11,281 nucleotides of DNA, taken from the NCBI GenBank assembly GCA_014376575.1, contig JACMRF010000112.1, positions 1 through 11,281 on the forward strand, written 5' to 3'. Shown piece after piece: positions 1 to 7,698 of this stretch. The notes below the pieces were generated by a model. The model was not told the origin of the DNA and made no database searches. It saw only the letters and a list, made by a program, of their open reading frames with translations. This DNA is from Undibacterium sp. Lineage in GTDB: Bacteria > Pseudomonadota > Gammaproteobacteria > Burkholderiales > Burkholderiaceae. Position numbers and translations under genes: made by a program. Each line of letters opens with the position of its first letter. Position 1 is the first letter of the stretch.

Positions 1-99
1 GAACGCGACCGACAATCGCAGACAATGGCAAACAACGTCGGGCTCCTGCCGCACTGGCATTGATAGTTAACCCGCTTTTTGCCCATCGACTAAGACGTT

Positions 100-1377
100 T
101 TACAAGGTCAGGAACATGGCCATTACTGCTGCCGCCATCATTAATGTTGCCAGCCAGCCCAACGCCTTTAATCTGGTGGTAATAACGAACTTACCCATAA
201 TCTCAGGCCGAACCGCCATCAACATCATCACCACCATGATAGGCACAGAAATAACACCGTTGATCACTGCGCTCCAGTACAAAGCTTTGATCGGATCAAT
301 GGGTGTGAAATCAAGCGCAACCCCTATTAATGTCGAGACCGCGATAATTCCATAAAAACGCTTTGCCTCCATCGGTTTGCGTTCGAGACTGTTTTCCCAT
401 GTAAATGCCCCTGCCATGGCATACGCGGAAGAACCCGCCAAGACTGGAATCGCAAGCAATCCTGTGCCGATGATGCCAAAGCTAAACAACATAAACGCAA
501 ATTCACCTGCGATGGGGCGCAATGCCAATGCAGCCTGCGCCGACGTTTGAATATCTGTAACACCATGCAAATTAAGTGTGACGGCGGTCGTTAAAATAAT
601 AAAAAACGCCACCAAATTTGAAAATCCCATGCCAATATACGTATCGATTTTGATACGTCTTAAGTTTGCATCGGCGTATTGAGGTGCCTCAATCAATGAT
701 TTAGCGTGGGGATCTGCCAGTTGTTCTTCGACTTCCTGAGAGGCTTGCCAGAAAAATAAATAGGGGCTGATGGTGGTACCAAACACCGCGACTACAGTGG
801 TGATAAATGCTGGCGTCCAGGATATCTGCGGCACAAGCGCCCGGAGCAATACTTGCGACCAAGGCACCTGCACTACAAAGACTGTGGCAACGTAGGCTAG
901 CAAAGCCAGCGTCAGCCATTTCAGGATGCGGACATAACTTCTATAATGAATAAAAAGTTGCAGCAGTAAGGATAAAACGCCGAAAGATATGGCATAAACT
1001 CGCGCCGGGCCGCCAATGATCAGGGTTAACGCCTGCCCCATGGCCGCCACGTCAGCAGCAATATTAATGGTATTGGCAATCAGTAAAAGTGAGACAACTC
1101 CATACAAGAGCCACGCTGGATAATGCCGGCGAATATTGGTAGCGAGCCCATGGCCGCTCACCCGTCCGATTCTGGCGCTGACAACCTGAATACCCACCAT
1201 TAAGGGATAGGTAAACAAGACCGTCCAGAGCATATTCAGCCCGAACTGTGCGCCAGCTTGCGAGTAAGTTGCGATTCCACTAGGGTCGTCGTCAGCTGCG
1301 CCAGTGATAAGACCTGGACCCAGTTTCTTCCACCATGTTTTTTCCTCGTGACCAGCTAAATCTGCCGCTTTTCGCAT
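100..1377 (-). CDS. Nramp-superfamily divalent metal transporter, divergent metal site
   Basis: The 425-residue protein is almost entirely hydrophobic helices, with about 11 predicted membrane segments, the usual size for an Nramp/MntH carrier of the inner membrane. The family fold is supported by the first-helix region around residues 29-46 (DDDPSGIATYSQAGAQFG) and by the helix-6 region TTISPYL at 201-207. In canonical Nramp proteins these are DPGN and MPH, which supply the metal ligands Asp, Asn and Met. Here Asp31 is kept, but Gly34 sits where Asn is expected and Ser204 where Met is expected, so the transported ion may differ from Mn2+/Fe2+. It belongs to the DPSG-type branch of COG1914 proteins, so I give no mntH symbol. 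The ATG start has only a weak ribosome site, but there is no other Met before helix 1. The gene runs alone on minus, 61 bases after the lipoprotein gene. The family call is firm; the substrate is unknown. Confidence 0.9.
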   Translation of the reverse strand: MRKAADLAGHEEKTWWKKLGPGLITGAADDDPSGIATYSQAGAQFGLNMLWTVLFTYPLMVGIQVVSARIGRVSGHGLATNIRRHYPAWLLYGVVSLLLIANTINIAADVAAMGQALTLIIGGPARVYAISFGVLSLLLQLFIHYRSYVRILKWLTLALLAYVATVFVVQVPWSQVLLRALVPQISWTPAFITTVVAVFGTTISPYLFFWQASQEVEEQLADPHAKSLIEAPQYADANLRRIKIDTYIGMGFSNLVAFFIILTTAVTLNLHGVTDIQTSAQAALALRPIAGEFAFMLFSFGIIGTGLLAIPVLAGSSAYAMAGAFTWENSLERKPMEAKRFYGIIAVSTLIGVALDFTPIDPIKALYWSAVINGVISVPIMVVMMLMAVRPEIMGKFVITTRLKALGWLATLMMAAAVMAMFLTL

Positions 1378-1399
1378 TGTCTATTTTTTTCGAATTAAT

Positions 1400-1409
1400 G
1401 TGCTAGCAC
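1400..1409. promoter_or_regulatory. Perfect 10-bp palindrome upstream of the Nramp-like gene
   Basis: GTGCTAGCAC is a perfect palindrome that ends 22 bases before the Nramp-like ATG, where a repressor would block transcription or early elongation. It does not match an operator I know, and one 10-bp palindrome can occur by chance. It is a candidate site only. Confidence 0.2.
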
Positions 1410-1424
1410 GATAACACACTCATT

Positions 1425-1441
1425 TAAGACCAATTGTCTTA
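1425..1441. other. Small hairpin at the end of the lipoprotein gene
   Basis: TAAGAC and GTCTTA flank a five-base spacer and include the lipoprotein stop codon. The six-pair stem is not followed by a T run on minus, so it is not a standard rho-independent terminator. It may weakly separate the lipoprotein gene from the Nramp-like gene or stabilise an mRNA end. Confidence 0.25.
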
Positions 1442-1813
1442 TTGCTTTTCCTTGCAAGAGGGGCCGGCATACAGATCGTCTCTGACGATATCGATGGTTT
1501 TTTCTCCGGCATGGCGCAAGCACAGATGATCGAATTTACCAGGAACAATGAGCATGTCTTGCTCGATATTAAATAGAAAAACCTCTTCATTCCCGTTCAC
1601 ATCCAATGATGAAATTTCAGGAACAGGCGCGGATACTTTTAACTGAATATACACGTCTTCACTACGCTGTTCGACATGCATCGGATATAAGGCGCTATGT
1701 AAGTCGCCTTGAACACGAAATGACACATTTTCATGCGCCCGCACAGCTTTTTGGCAAGCAGATAAGCTAACGATGGCCGCCATAAAAATGGTGATTTTGA
1801 TGATATTTTTCAA
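1439..1813 (-). CDS. Small predicted lipoprotein of unknown function
   Basis: The 124-residue product opens with a Lys-containing tip, a hydrophobic stretch (residues 4-16) and a lipobox LSAC. It should therefore be cut and lipidated at Cys20 and anchored in a membrane facing the periplasm. I chose the TTG start because AAGGAGG lies eight bases ahead of it; the next Met (residue 11) would destroy the signal peptide. The mature part (about 104 residues) looks like a beta-rich domain, with alternating hydrophobic residues around VYIQLKV and MLIVPGKFDHLCLR. The two Cys residues at about 97 and 119 could form a disulfide. The order of short motifs around residues 55-110 (YIQL, Pro, a DxNG turn, VPGxFDxLxLR, IxIVRDD) loosely recalls the C-terminal domain of VirB9/TrbG proteins. 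That is a weak resemblance, not an assignment. It is followed 61 bases later by the Nramp-like gene on the same strand. Confidence 0.75.
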   Translation of the reverse strand: MKNIIKITIFMAAIVSLSACQKAVRAHENVSFRVQGDLHSALYPMHVEQRSEDVYIQLKVSAPVPEISSLDVNGNEEVFLFNIEQDMLIVPGKFDHLCLRHAGEKTIDIVRDDLYAGPSCKEKQ

Positions 1814-1819
1814 TCGAAT

Positions 1820-1826
1820 ATCCTCC
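1820..1826 (-). promoter_or_regulatory. Strong ribosome binding site that sets a TTG start
   Basis: On minus the sequence reads AAGGAGG, then eight bases, then TTG. This near-perfect anti-16S match is the reason for starting the lipoprotein at TTG (1811-1813) rather than at the internal ATG. Confidence 0.75.
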
Positions 1827-1869
1827 TTGATTTGATACTGGCACGTCAGCTAAAAAAAGTCTATCTTCC

Positions 1870-1890
1870 CTTCAATCGTCTTGATTGAAG
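1870..1890. promoter_or_regulatory. 8-bp perfect inverted repeat, possible operator
   Basis: CTTCAATC and GATTGAAG flank the five-base spacer GTCTT, 57 bases upstream of the lipoprotein TTG start. On minus a T7 run lies 12 bases past the repeat, too far for a classic terminator. A dimeric regulator site in the divergent region is the simpler reading. The regulator is not known. Confidence 0.35.
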
Positions 1891-1909
1891 TCTCCCGATA
1901 TGGGCAGGC

Positions 1910-1949
1910 ACAACAATGTTTTGTCAGCCTTCAAGATGAGGATTGTTGT
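1910..1949. repeat. 8-bp inverted repeat with 24-base spacer
   Basis: ACAACAAT at 1910-1917 is the exact complement of ATTGTTGT at 1942-1949. A second pair, GTCAG at 1923-1927 and CTGAC at 1951-1955, overlaps it, so the two stems compete. The meaning is unclear; it may be a leader fold or chance. Confidence 0.25.
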
Positions 1950-2006
1950 TCTGACTTATTCATCAACTCGCCCTTTAAGCCAAAATTTCCATTAGGATTG
2001 GCGACG

Positions 2007-2144
2007 ATGATGGATGCACTTTATATCGGGGTATTTATGTGTGTCTTATATCAGATCATTCAATTTAATGATGTGCAAGTTAAAAGCCTGCATAATGTGA
2101 AAAATTTATTTATTTCATCAATATTAACCACGATTGAACCATGA
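2007..2144 (+). CDS. Possible 45-residue membrane peptide, translationally coupled
   Basis: An ATG at 2007 has AGGA nine bases ahead of it and opens a 45-codon frame. It starts with a hydrophobic stretch (residues 4-19, [16 protein letters not shown]) that could be one membrane helix. The stop TGA overlaps the ATG of the DUF1345 gene as ATGA, a common arrangement in translational coupling. That gene lacks a visible ribosome site of its own, so coupling would explain how it is translated. I recognise no family, and the AT-rich sequence could be plain leader DNA. Low confidence. Confidence 0.25.
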   Translation: MMDALYIGVFMCVLYQIIQFNDVQVKSLHNVKNLFISSILTTIEP

Positions 2145-2827
2145 TAAACCTATCACCAAGCGCCATTCAATTCAAGCCACTTCGCCTATTGATGGCGCGA
2201 CCCAGGCTCGCCATTTGCATTTTGATCGGCATTGCCACCATCTTCTTTCTGCCGATGTCGCTGGCGCAACAACACATTACGAGAATGATTATCGGTTGGA
2301 ATGTTGGCGCCTGTCTTTATCTCATCCTGGCGGCAAGAATGATGTTTTGGTCTACCCATGAAAGCATGCGCAAACGCGCCCTGCAACACGATGAAGGGCG
2401 ACTCATCATCCTCACCCTGGTCATCATCGCCGCACTGATGTCTATCGGTGCCATTGTTGCAGAGCTCGCTGTCGTGAAAGAGATGCATGGCACATTACGT
2501 TACGAACACATCGCACTGACCGTATTAACGATCATATCGTCATGGGCATTTACCCAAGTCATGTTTGCACTCCACTATGCGCATGACTACTACGCGGCGC
2601 AAGCCAGAGGCAATTCAGGCGGACTGGAATTTCCCGGCGGGCACGCCCCCGATTATGGAGATTTTCTTTATTTTGCTTGCGTCATCGGCACTTCGGGTCA
2701 GACGGCTGATGTCAGCTTCTCATGCCGCGCCATGCGCCGCATTGGCACCGTGCATTGCGTCTTCGCTTTTTTCTTCAATACAACCTTATTAGCGCTAACA
2801 ATCAATATTGCTTCTGGATTATTCTAA
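2141..2827 (+). CDS. DUF1345 family integral membrane protein
   Basis: The 228-residue protein is a multi-pass inner-membrane protein with hydrophobic segments near residues 21-40, 48-68, 88-110, 124-146 and 204-226. The DUF1345 pattern is clear: HYAHDYY at 145-151, GGLEFPG at 160-166, then [20 protein letters not shown] at 171-190, followed by [20 protein letters not shown] and a final INIASG. The D/F/Y/G/S/T-rich block at 171-191 resembles a re-entrant or channel-like loop, but the family has no established function that I can cite. Length is normal for the family. ATG at 2141 is used although no ribosome site is visible; a start at Met18 is possible and would still keep helix 1. The gene converges on the ABC ATPase gene with only 26 bases between their ends. 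Confidence 0.85.
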   Translation: MINLSPSAIQFKPLRLLMARPRLAICILIGIATIFFLPMSLAQQHITRMIIGWNVGACLYLILAARMMFWSTHESMRKRALQHDEGRLIILTLVIIAALMSIGAIVAELAVVKEMHGTLRYEHIALTVLTIISSWAFTQVMFALHYAHDYYAAQARGNSGGLEFPGGHAPDYGDFLYFACVIGTSGQTADVSFSCRAMRRIGTVHCVFAFFFNTTLLALTINIASGLF

Positions 2828-2853
2828 ATCATTGCTAGCGCCTGAGTGGTTGC

Positions 2854-4164
2854 CTAATCCGACATCGGCGCTTCGTCTTTCGGCAAATGAATAATCCCGG
2901 CGTTGAAATTGTATTCAAACAAATTACCGTAACGCCCCCACTCAATGGCGACGCGCAATGCGCTTTCTGCGTCTTCGGCATTGAGCGTAAAGCGCAATAA
3001 TCTCAAAAAGAGATCCTCGGGCAGATCGCCAGAACGATCCTGCGCCAGGCCATGACAAATATACGCCACCAAGGGAACATTTTCCAGTAACTGACGGCCG
3101 AAAATCGTTTGCCGCTCGGGGTTGCTCGCACTGACGTATTGCTCACCGAGTGGTGTAATCGTAATGTCGCCATGGGCTAATTGTGCAAAACCGAGCAGCG
3201 CTAACGTAATGGAGACATCGAGCAGTTCGGTATCTGTCAGCTCGGTTTCTTCACCTAGTTTTGGCAAATCGGCTTGTCCGCGATACGGCTCATCCATCAG
3301 CAATTCTAAAATACCCTCAATACGTGCAATATCTGCCTCCGGCAAGCGATCGCCCAACTGTAACTTGGCTTCTTTTTCGCTGGTGCGACCCGGGCGCGAT
3401 GTGCCTGCTGTCATCAAGCCATAGACCTCGTCGATCAATGCCCTCACTTCGTGACTTTCTGCATTGCGCGGACGAGCGAGAGCAATCGGCAACTCCGCGC
3501 GGATACTTCCGGGATTACTGGAAAAAATCAATATCCTATCGGCCATCATCACGGCTTCTTCAATGTTGTGCGACACCACCAACATCGCCTTGGTCGGAAT
3601 TTGTCCTGATTCCCACAACTCTAAAATATCTTCGCGTAAGCGTTCGCCAGTCAGCACATCCAAGGCAGAAAATGCTTCGTCCATGAGCAATACTTCGGGC
3701 TCCATCACCAAGGCCCGGGCGATCCCTACGCGCTGGCGCATACCACCGGATAATTCACGCGGTAAGGCGCCTTCAAAACCAGAGAGACCGATAAGGTCGA
3801 TGACTTTTTCTGCACGGCGCTCTCTCTCATCGGCGGCAACACCTTGCGCTTCCATCCCCAGCTCCACATTTTTTTGCACGGTAAGCCAGGGAAACAAGGC
3901 GAAAGACTGGAACACCATCCTGATGCCACGGGCAGACCCAAACAGGGGCATGTCATGATAAAGAACCTGTCCTTTGTCAGCGCCAATCAATCCTGCCATG
4001 ATGCGCAACATCGTCGACTTACCCGATCCCGATTGTCCGAGCAACGCCACAATCTCACCTTCCTTTAGCGCAAAATCGACACCCTCCAAAACGGAACGGT
4101 CTGAGCCGTCGGCAGATCGAAAGGACTTTCCAACGGATTTGAGTTCAACGATAGTGGTAGTCAT
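2854..4164 (-). CDS. ABC transporter ATPase (NitT/TauT type) with AAA-associated C-terminal domain
   Basis: This cytoplasmic ATPase powers the permease encoded just upstream. The 436 residues hold a complete nucleotide-binding domain: Walker A GQSGSGKST at 43-51, Q-loop Gln86, signature LSGGM at 138-142, Walker B LLMDE at 159-163 with catalytic Glu163, D-loop SALD at 166-169, and switch His199. The sequence is closest to the nitrate/sulfonate/taurine importer class. Residues from about 265 to the end are an extra domain not found in short NitT/TauT ATPases. Its acidic character and helix pattern fit the AAA-associated C-terminal domain (PF09821), thought to be regulatory. The ATG start has AGGA eight bases ahead. 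It lies 72 bases after the permease gene on the same strand and closes the porin-permease-ATPase block. The substrate is unknown. Confidence 0.93.
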   Translation of the reverse strand: MTTTIVELKSVGKSFRSADGSDRSVLEGVDFALKEGEIVALLGQSGSGKSTMLRIMAGLIGADKGQVLYHDMPLFGSARGIRMVFQSFALFPWLTVQKNVELGMEAQGVAADERERRAEKVIDLIGLSGFEGALPRELSGGMRQRVGIARALVMEPEVLLMDEAFSALDVLTGERLREDILELWESGQIPTKAMLVVSHNIEEAVMMADRILIFSSNPGSIRAELPIALARPRNAESHEVRALIDEVYGLMTAGTSRPGRTSEKEAKLQLGDRLPEADIARIEGILELLMDEPYRGQADLPKLGEETELTDTELLDVSITLALLGFAQLAHGDITITPLGEQYVSASNPERQTIFGRQLLENVPLVAYICHGLAQDRSGDLPEDLFLRLLRFTLNAEDAESALRVAIEWGRYGNLFEYNFNAGIIHLPKDEAPMSD

Positions 4165-4236
4165 AGTGCTTATCCTATTTTTTTCTGGGCAGAGCTACAG
4201 TGGTATTCAAACGCTTGTCACTTGAACGCATCAATT

Positions 4237-5967
4237 CTAAAAATGTAATCTATCTTCAGCCATTCGATATAAACGCCGCCAGACAAAATGATTCAGACCC
4301 ATGACGAAGAGACACATGATCCCGATTCCCAATGCAATGCGCGGAAAATCACCTTTGTTAGTCATCTCTTGAATATAACTGCCTAAGCCTTGGGCTTTTA
4401 GTGTTGTGTCGCCCCAACTCACATATTCCGCCACGATGCTAGCATTCCATGAGCCGCCAGTGGCGGTAATGGCGCCGGTGACGAAACTGGGGAAAATTGC
4501 GGGCAAAAAATAGCGCCGCCACTTGAGCCAGCCGGTTAAGCCAAAATTTTGCGTCGCATAGCGTAATTCTGTCGGGATGGTAGATGCGCCGGCGATCACG
4601 TTAAATAACAAGTACCACTGCGTGCCAAGTATCATCAAAGGCGATAGCCAGATATCCGGATTAAGTTTGAAATGTACAATGCCAACCACAGCAACTGGAA
4701 ATACGAGATTGGCTGGAAAAGCAGCCAGAAATTGCGCAATAGCCTGCACCCGTTCGGCAAGTCGCGGGTTTAATCCTATCCAGACACCAATAGGAACCCA
4801 GATGAGTGCGGCGAGAAACAAGAGGATCAATACCCGCATTAAGGTATAAAAACCTAAGACAAAAACATGCCCGACTTCACTCCAGCCCACCTCCGCATGA
4901 ACGAAGTGTATCAAGGTCCAGAGCGCATAAAAAACCACGGCTACAATAATCGCGTCCCAGATCCGCGCAGGTGTTGAGGATTCTGATACTTGCCTTGCAC
5001 GTATCGATGTGCCGTCGTAGCGCAAACGAAATACTGAAAAAGATTTTTCCAATAAGCGGATAAAAATCTTTGCGATCGATTGTGTCCGTTCTGTTCTTTG
5101 TAGCCAGGTGAGCAGCCAGGATTGCTGAACTATTTCGCTGCCCGACTCCTCAAAGCGAAACTTATCCGCCCACGCCAGCAAGGGTCTGAAAAAAATCTGA
5201 TCGTAAATCAGTATGCCGATCAGCATCGCACCGATCGCCCAACCGATGGCAGGCAGATCGCGCTGCTCGATGGCGAGTGCGATGTAAGAACCGATACCAG
5301 GCAGCTTGATATTTTGGTTAGAGACCGAGATAGCTTCTGCCGCGACGACGAAGAACCAGCCGCCCGACATCGACATCATCATATTCCATAGCAAACCAGG
5401 CATGGCGAACGGCAATTCTAGCCGCCAGAATCGCTGCCAGCCTGAGAGCTGAAATACCGTGGCCGCCTCGACCAGTTCAACGGGAACTGTACGAAATCCC
5501 TGATAAGCGCTGAACGCCATATTCCATGCCTGCGAAGTAAAGATGGCAAATATGGCGGCACATTCAACACCAAAGAGATTGCCGGGGAACAGTGCAATGA
5601 AAGCGGTGACCGTAATCGACAAAAAGCCGAGGATGGGGATGGATTGCAAAATATCGAGCATGGGTACCAGAATTTTTTCTGCAACACGGTACTTGGTCGC
5701 TAAGGCGGCAAATACGCAACTAAACACCACCGAAGCACCAAGCGCGAGAAACATCCGCAAAGTCGTCCTCAGCAAATAATAAGGAAGATTAATCGGCTCA
5801 AGCGAGAGCGGTAAGGTTTCTCCCAACTGATAAGGATGCGCCATCTGCGCACCGCCATAGGCCAGCAATACGAGTAGGGCCAGAATGATGGGCAACAAGG
5901 CCCAATCCCACCGATTTCCACCAGCCTCTACCACTTGCCGGGGAAAAAATTGTTTTTTCTTGTTCAT
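4237..5967 (-). CDS. ABC transporter permease with two fused BPD_transp_1 domains
   Basis: The inner-membrane channel of the ABC system, unusual in carrying both permease halves in one chain of 576 residues. Each half has a cluster of membrane helices (about 22-265 and 340-570) and its own EAA loop that docks on the ATPase. The first loop is ELVEAATVFQLSGW at about 164-177, ending in LPFAMPG. The second is ELRYATQNFGLTGW at about 467-480, ending in LPAIFPS. The hydrophilic linker is at about 270-335. Fusion of the halves suggests a fixed pair on one ATPase homodimer. I start at ATG 5967 because AAGG lies nine bases ahead; an upstream in-frame TTG at 5997 would add ten residues but has no ribosome site. 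It is flanked by the porin gene (78 bases upstream) and the ATPase gene (72 bases downstream). No binding protein is encoded nearby. Confidence 0.92.
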   Translation of the reverse strand: MNKKKQFFPRQVVEAGGNRWDWALLPIILALLVLLAYGGAQMAHPYQLGETLPLSLEPINLPYYLLRTTLRMFLALGASVVFSCVFAALATKYRVAEKILVPMLDILQSIPILGFLSITVTAFIALFPGNLFGVECAAIFAIFTSQAWNMAFSAYQGFRTVPVELVEAATVFQLSGWQRFWRLELPFAMPGLLWNMMMSMSGGWFFVVAAEAISVSNQNIKLPGIGSYIALAIEQRDLPAIGWAIGAMLIGILIYDQIFFRPLLAWADKFRFEESGSEIVQQSWLLTWLQRTERTQSIAKIFIRLLEKSFSVFRLRYDGTSIRARQVSESSTPARIWDAIIVAVVFYALWTLIHFVHAEVGWSEVGHVFVLGFYTLMRVLILLFLAALIWVPIGVWIGLNPRLAERVQAIAQFLAAFPANLVFPVAVVGIVHFKLNPDIWLSPLMILGTQWYLLFNVIAGASTIPTELRYATQNFGLTGWLKWRRYFLPAIFPSFVTGAITATGGSWNASIVAEYVSWGDTTLKAQGLGSYIQEMTNKGDFPRIALGIGIMCLFVMGLNHFVWRRLYRMAEDRLHF

Positions 5968-6028
5968 GCTATTGACCTTTTTATTTATTCTTAGCAATAC
6001 TCAATGTCCACCATTCACATCGAAGATT

Positions 6029-6045
6029 GAGTGCGTAGCGTACTC
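6029..6045 (-). other. Intercistronic hairpin after the porin gene
   Basis: A seven-position stem with one imperfect pair and a three-base loop begins directly after the porin stop codon. It has no T run, so it is not a terminator. Such stems often protect the 3' end of an abundant porin message from exonucleases while letting transcription continue into the permease; that role is inferred. Confidence 0.3.
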
Positions 6046-7377
6046 TTAAAACTCGGTATGCAAGCGCACTGACCCGACAGAAACCGGACCCCGGTCTCTG
6101 TTATAAGCCGGATTTTCGATATGTTGAAAATTAATGCCCAAATGTGTATTTTTTGCCAGCGCGATGTTGTAAAAAATTTCACAAATTCTCTCTGGGCGAT
6201 AGTTGATGCGGCCATCTCCGACGAAAAAACCCAAACCTCCCGCCGCCAAATATTCACGATGCTTGGCCGACAAACGGTTTTGCGCCAAGGCCACCCCCAG
6301 GGTATCGTCCGCGCGCCTCCAATAATCGCCGTTGATAAGCAGGCCACCAGAAATTGAACGGTCTATCTCAGCAAATGCATAAGTCTCCGTTTTGCCATCC
6401 GCCCAACTGGCCCGGCCAAAAAAACCTATATTTTCTGTCATAGCTTGTTCTATATTCACGCCGTAACCAAGCTTCGCCTGTTGCCTACGCACCAGGGATA
6501 TGGCGGGAACCGATCCATTCTTGCTAGCTTTATCCAAGGCATCTTGATAGCTGCCCATCACAGCGATATTGCGAAACGTCAGCAGGCGAATTTTGCCAGC
6601 CTGCTCTCCGATCAGATGCGCGTGTTCGATCTCAATCTGATCGCCGTAATGGGTAAAAAGATGGGCATCAAGTGCCTGTCCGTTTGATTCTATCGGTTGC
6701 TCAAACCGCCCACCACGGACCGCCCAATCATCGTAAAAATATTCGAGTGCAATGCCAGATGTGTAACCGCGTGCGTCAGCGGCAAAATCGTATGCCCCCT
6801 GTGCCATTACCGACCAATTAATGAACTGCGTGCGAGAGTCATGGTTATAGACGTTATTATCAAATAGATCAGGAATCGATAGATTACCGACAGTCAGCAC
6901 CAATCGTCGTTTATTGACCTGACCACCAAGCTGATTGGCGGCTGATTCAACGACATCTTGTTCAGTACCAAAACCCCACGTTTGGCGCAAAAAAAGCCGC
7001 GCACGATAAAAAGTAGGATTAGCTCCAGAAGTGCGTGCCATCTCACCATTGGTCATACCACCCAAACCGGTAAGTTTAGAAAACGGGACGCCTTGCGCCA
7101 CTTCTGGATTAAAGTAAATTTCGCCGTCAGTCCAAGGTCTGAATCCTAGTGCAACGGTAGCGGTAAACGAATAACTTTTTTCGTCATTTGACACCAAACT
7201 ATTGGCCCCCGAATACGCAGATTTGAATGGCTGTTTTTCCTGCCATATATACGTCGTCTGAAATTTTGCATTCCAATCTTCCTGCTCGCCCGCTTTTGCG
7301 TCTAACAATAAAATAGAAAAAACAACAAGCACATGCAATGCCAACTTGGCATAGCGAGATTGAAAAGGATAAATCAC
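6046..7377 (-). CDS. OprB-family (carbohydrate-selective type) outer membrane porin
   Basis: A beta-barrel outer-membrane porin of 443 residues. Residues 1-29 form a signal peptide (basic start, hydrophobic LALHVLVVFSILLL, cleavage after AKA). The mature chain begins EQEDWNAKFQTTYIWQ and continues with alternating aromatic and polar strands; the last residue is Phe, as barrel assembly requires. The motif INFQHIENPAYNRDRGPVSV followed by RLHTEF at the C-terminus is characteristic of OprB/PF04966 porins. Length is normal for the family. The start is GTG at 7377, with AGGTG four bases ahead; no other start would keep the signal peptide. It is the first gene of the minus-strand block with the ABC permease and ATPase. 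Although the family is named for sugars, the partners here are not sugar-type ABC genes, so it may pass another small solute. Confidence 0.9.
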   Translation of the reverse strand: MIYPFQSRYAKLALHVLVVFSILLLDAKAGEQEDWNAKFQTTYIWQEKQPFKSAYSGANSLVSNDEKSYSFTATVALGFRPWTDGEIYFNPEVAQGVPFSKLTGLGGMTNGEMARTSGANPTFYRARLFLRQTWGFGTEQDVVESAANQLGGQVNKRRLVLTVGNLSIPDLFDNNVYNHDSRTQFINWSVMAQGAYDFAADARGYTSGIALEYFYDDWAVRGGRFEQPIESNGQALDAHLFTHYGDQIEIEHAHLIGEQAGKIRLLTFRNIAVMGSYQDALDKASKNGSVPAISLVRRQQAKLGYGVNIEQAMTENIGFFGRASWADGKTETYAFAEIDRSISGGLLINGDYWRRADDTLGVALAQNRLSAKHREYLAAGGLGFFVGDGRINYRPERICEIFYNIALAKNTHLGINFQHIENPAYNRDRGPVSVGSVRLHTEF

Positions 7378-7669
7378 AGCGCACCTAACGAAAAAATGTC
7401 GATTGATCGAGATAACAATGGACAGAGGCTAATGGATGAGTAGCACGAATAGTAAATCGATTAAGTGACCACGAAATGACACTTGAAAGGAAACAAAAAT
7501 TAAGTTGAAAATTTCGCTTTACATACCAAAAGGAGCAGATAGAACTAGACAAAGCGATCGCTATTTGGAATGCAAAATACCAGAGATGACGCGAATTTTA
7601 GTTGCGCGATTATTTCTGGTCAAGTAAAAATCATGGAAATAATCATTTTATTGGATGTAAAAAAGTCTC

Positions 7670-7698
7670 TTGCCATATCCTATCCGGGGGGATACGAT
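7670..7698 (+). promoter_or_regulatory. Sigma70-type promoter of the repressor-CDF operon
   Basis: A -35 box TTGCCA (7670-7675, five of six consensus bases) and a -10 box TACGAT (7693-7698, four of six) are separated by the ideal 17 bases. Transcription would start about seven bases past the -10 box, at or next to the A of the ATG at 7705, implying a leaderless message. This fits the lack of a ribosome site there. Confidence 0.55.

Larger units (their letters stand above)
1814..2140. other. Divergent intergenic region between the lipoprotein and DUF1345 genes
   Basis: This stretch of 327 bases separates two diverging genes. It holds the lipoprotein ribosome site, two perfect inverted repeats (1870-1890 and 1910-1949), and an AT-rich right half that contains a possible 45-codon ORF ending in the DUF1345 start. 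An open frame from a TTG at 1881 covers most of it, but its product resembles nothing I know. I found no convincing sigma70 promoter pair on either strand. Confidence 0.6.

Noticed and set aside
1..99. Possible gene end at the left edge
   Set aside because: Short open frames exist in more than one phase but none carries a recognisable protein, and no ribosome site or terminator helps decide.
1881..2144. Longer version (87 codons) of the small ORF before DUF1345
   Set aside because: It would start at TTG inside an inverted repeat, without a ribosome site; the ATG at 2007 is the only reasonable start.
6015..6347. Minus-strand open frame of 110 codons at the end of the porin
   Set aside because: Out-of-frame shadow; the porin frame there encodes conserved OprB C-terminal motifs.
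7633..7650. Fur-like box (ATAATCATTTTAT)
   Set aside because: Only about one half of the consensus fits, in an AT-rich stretch; not enough to call.
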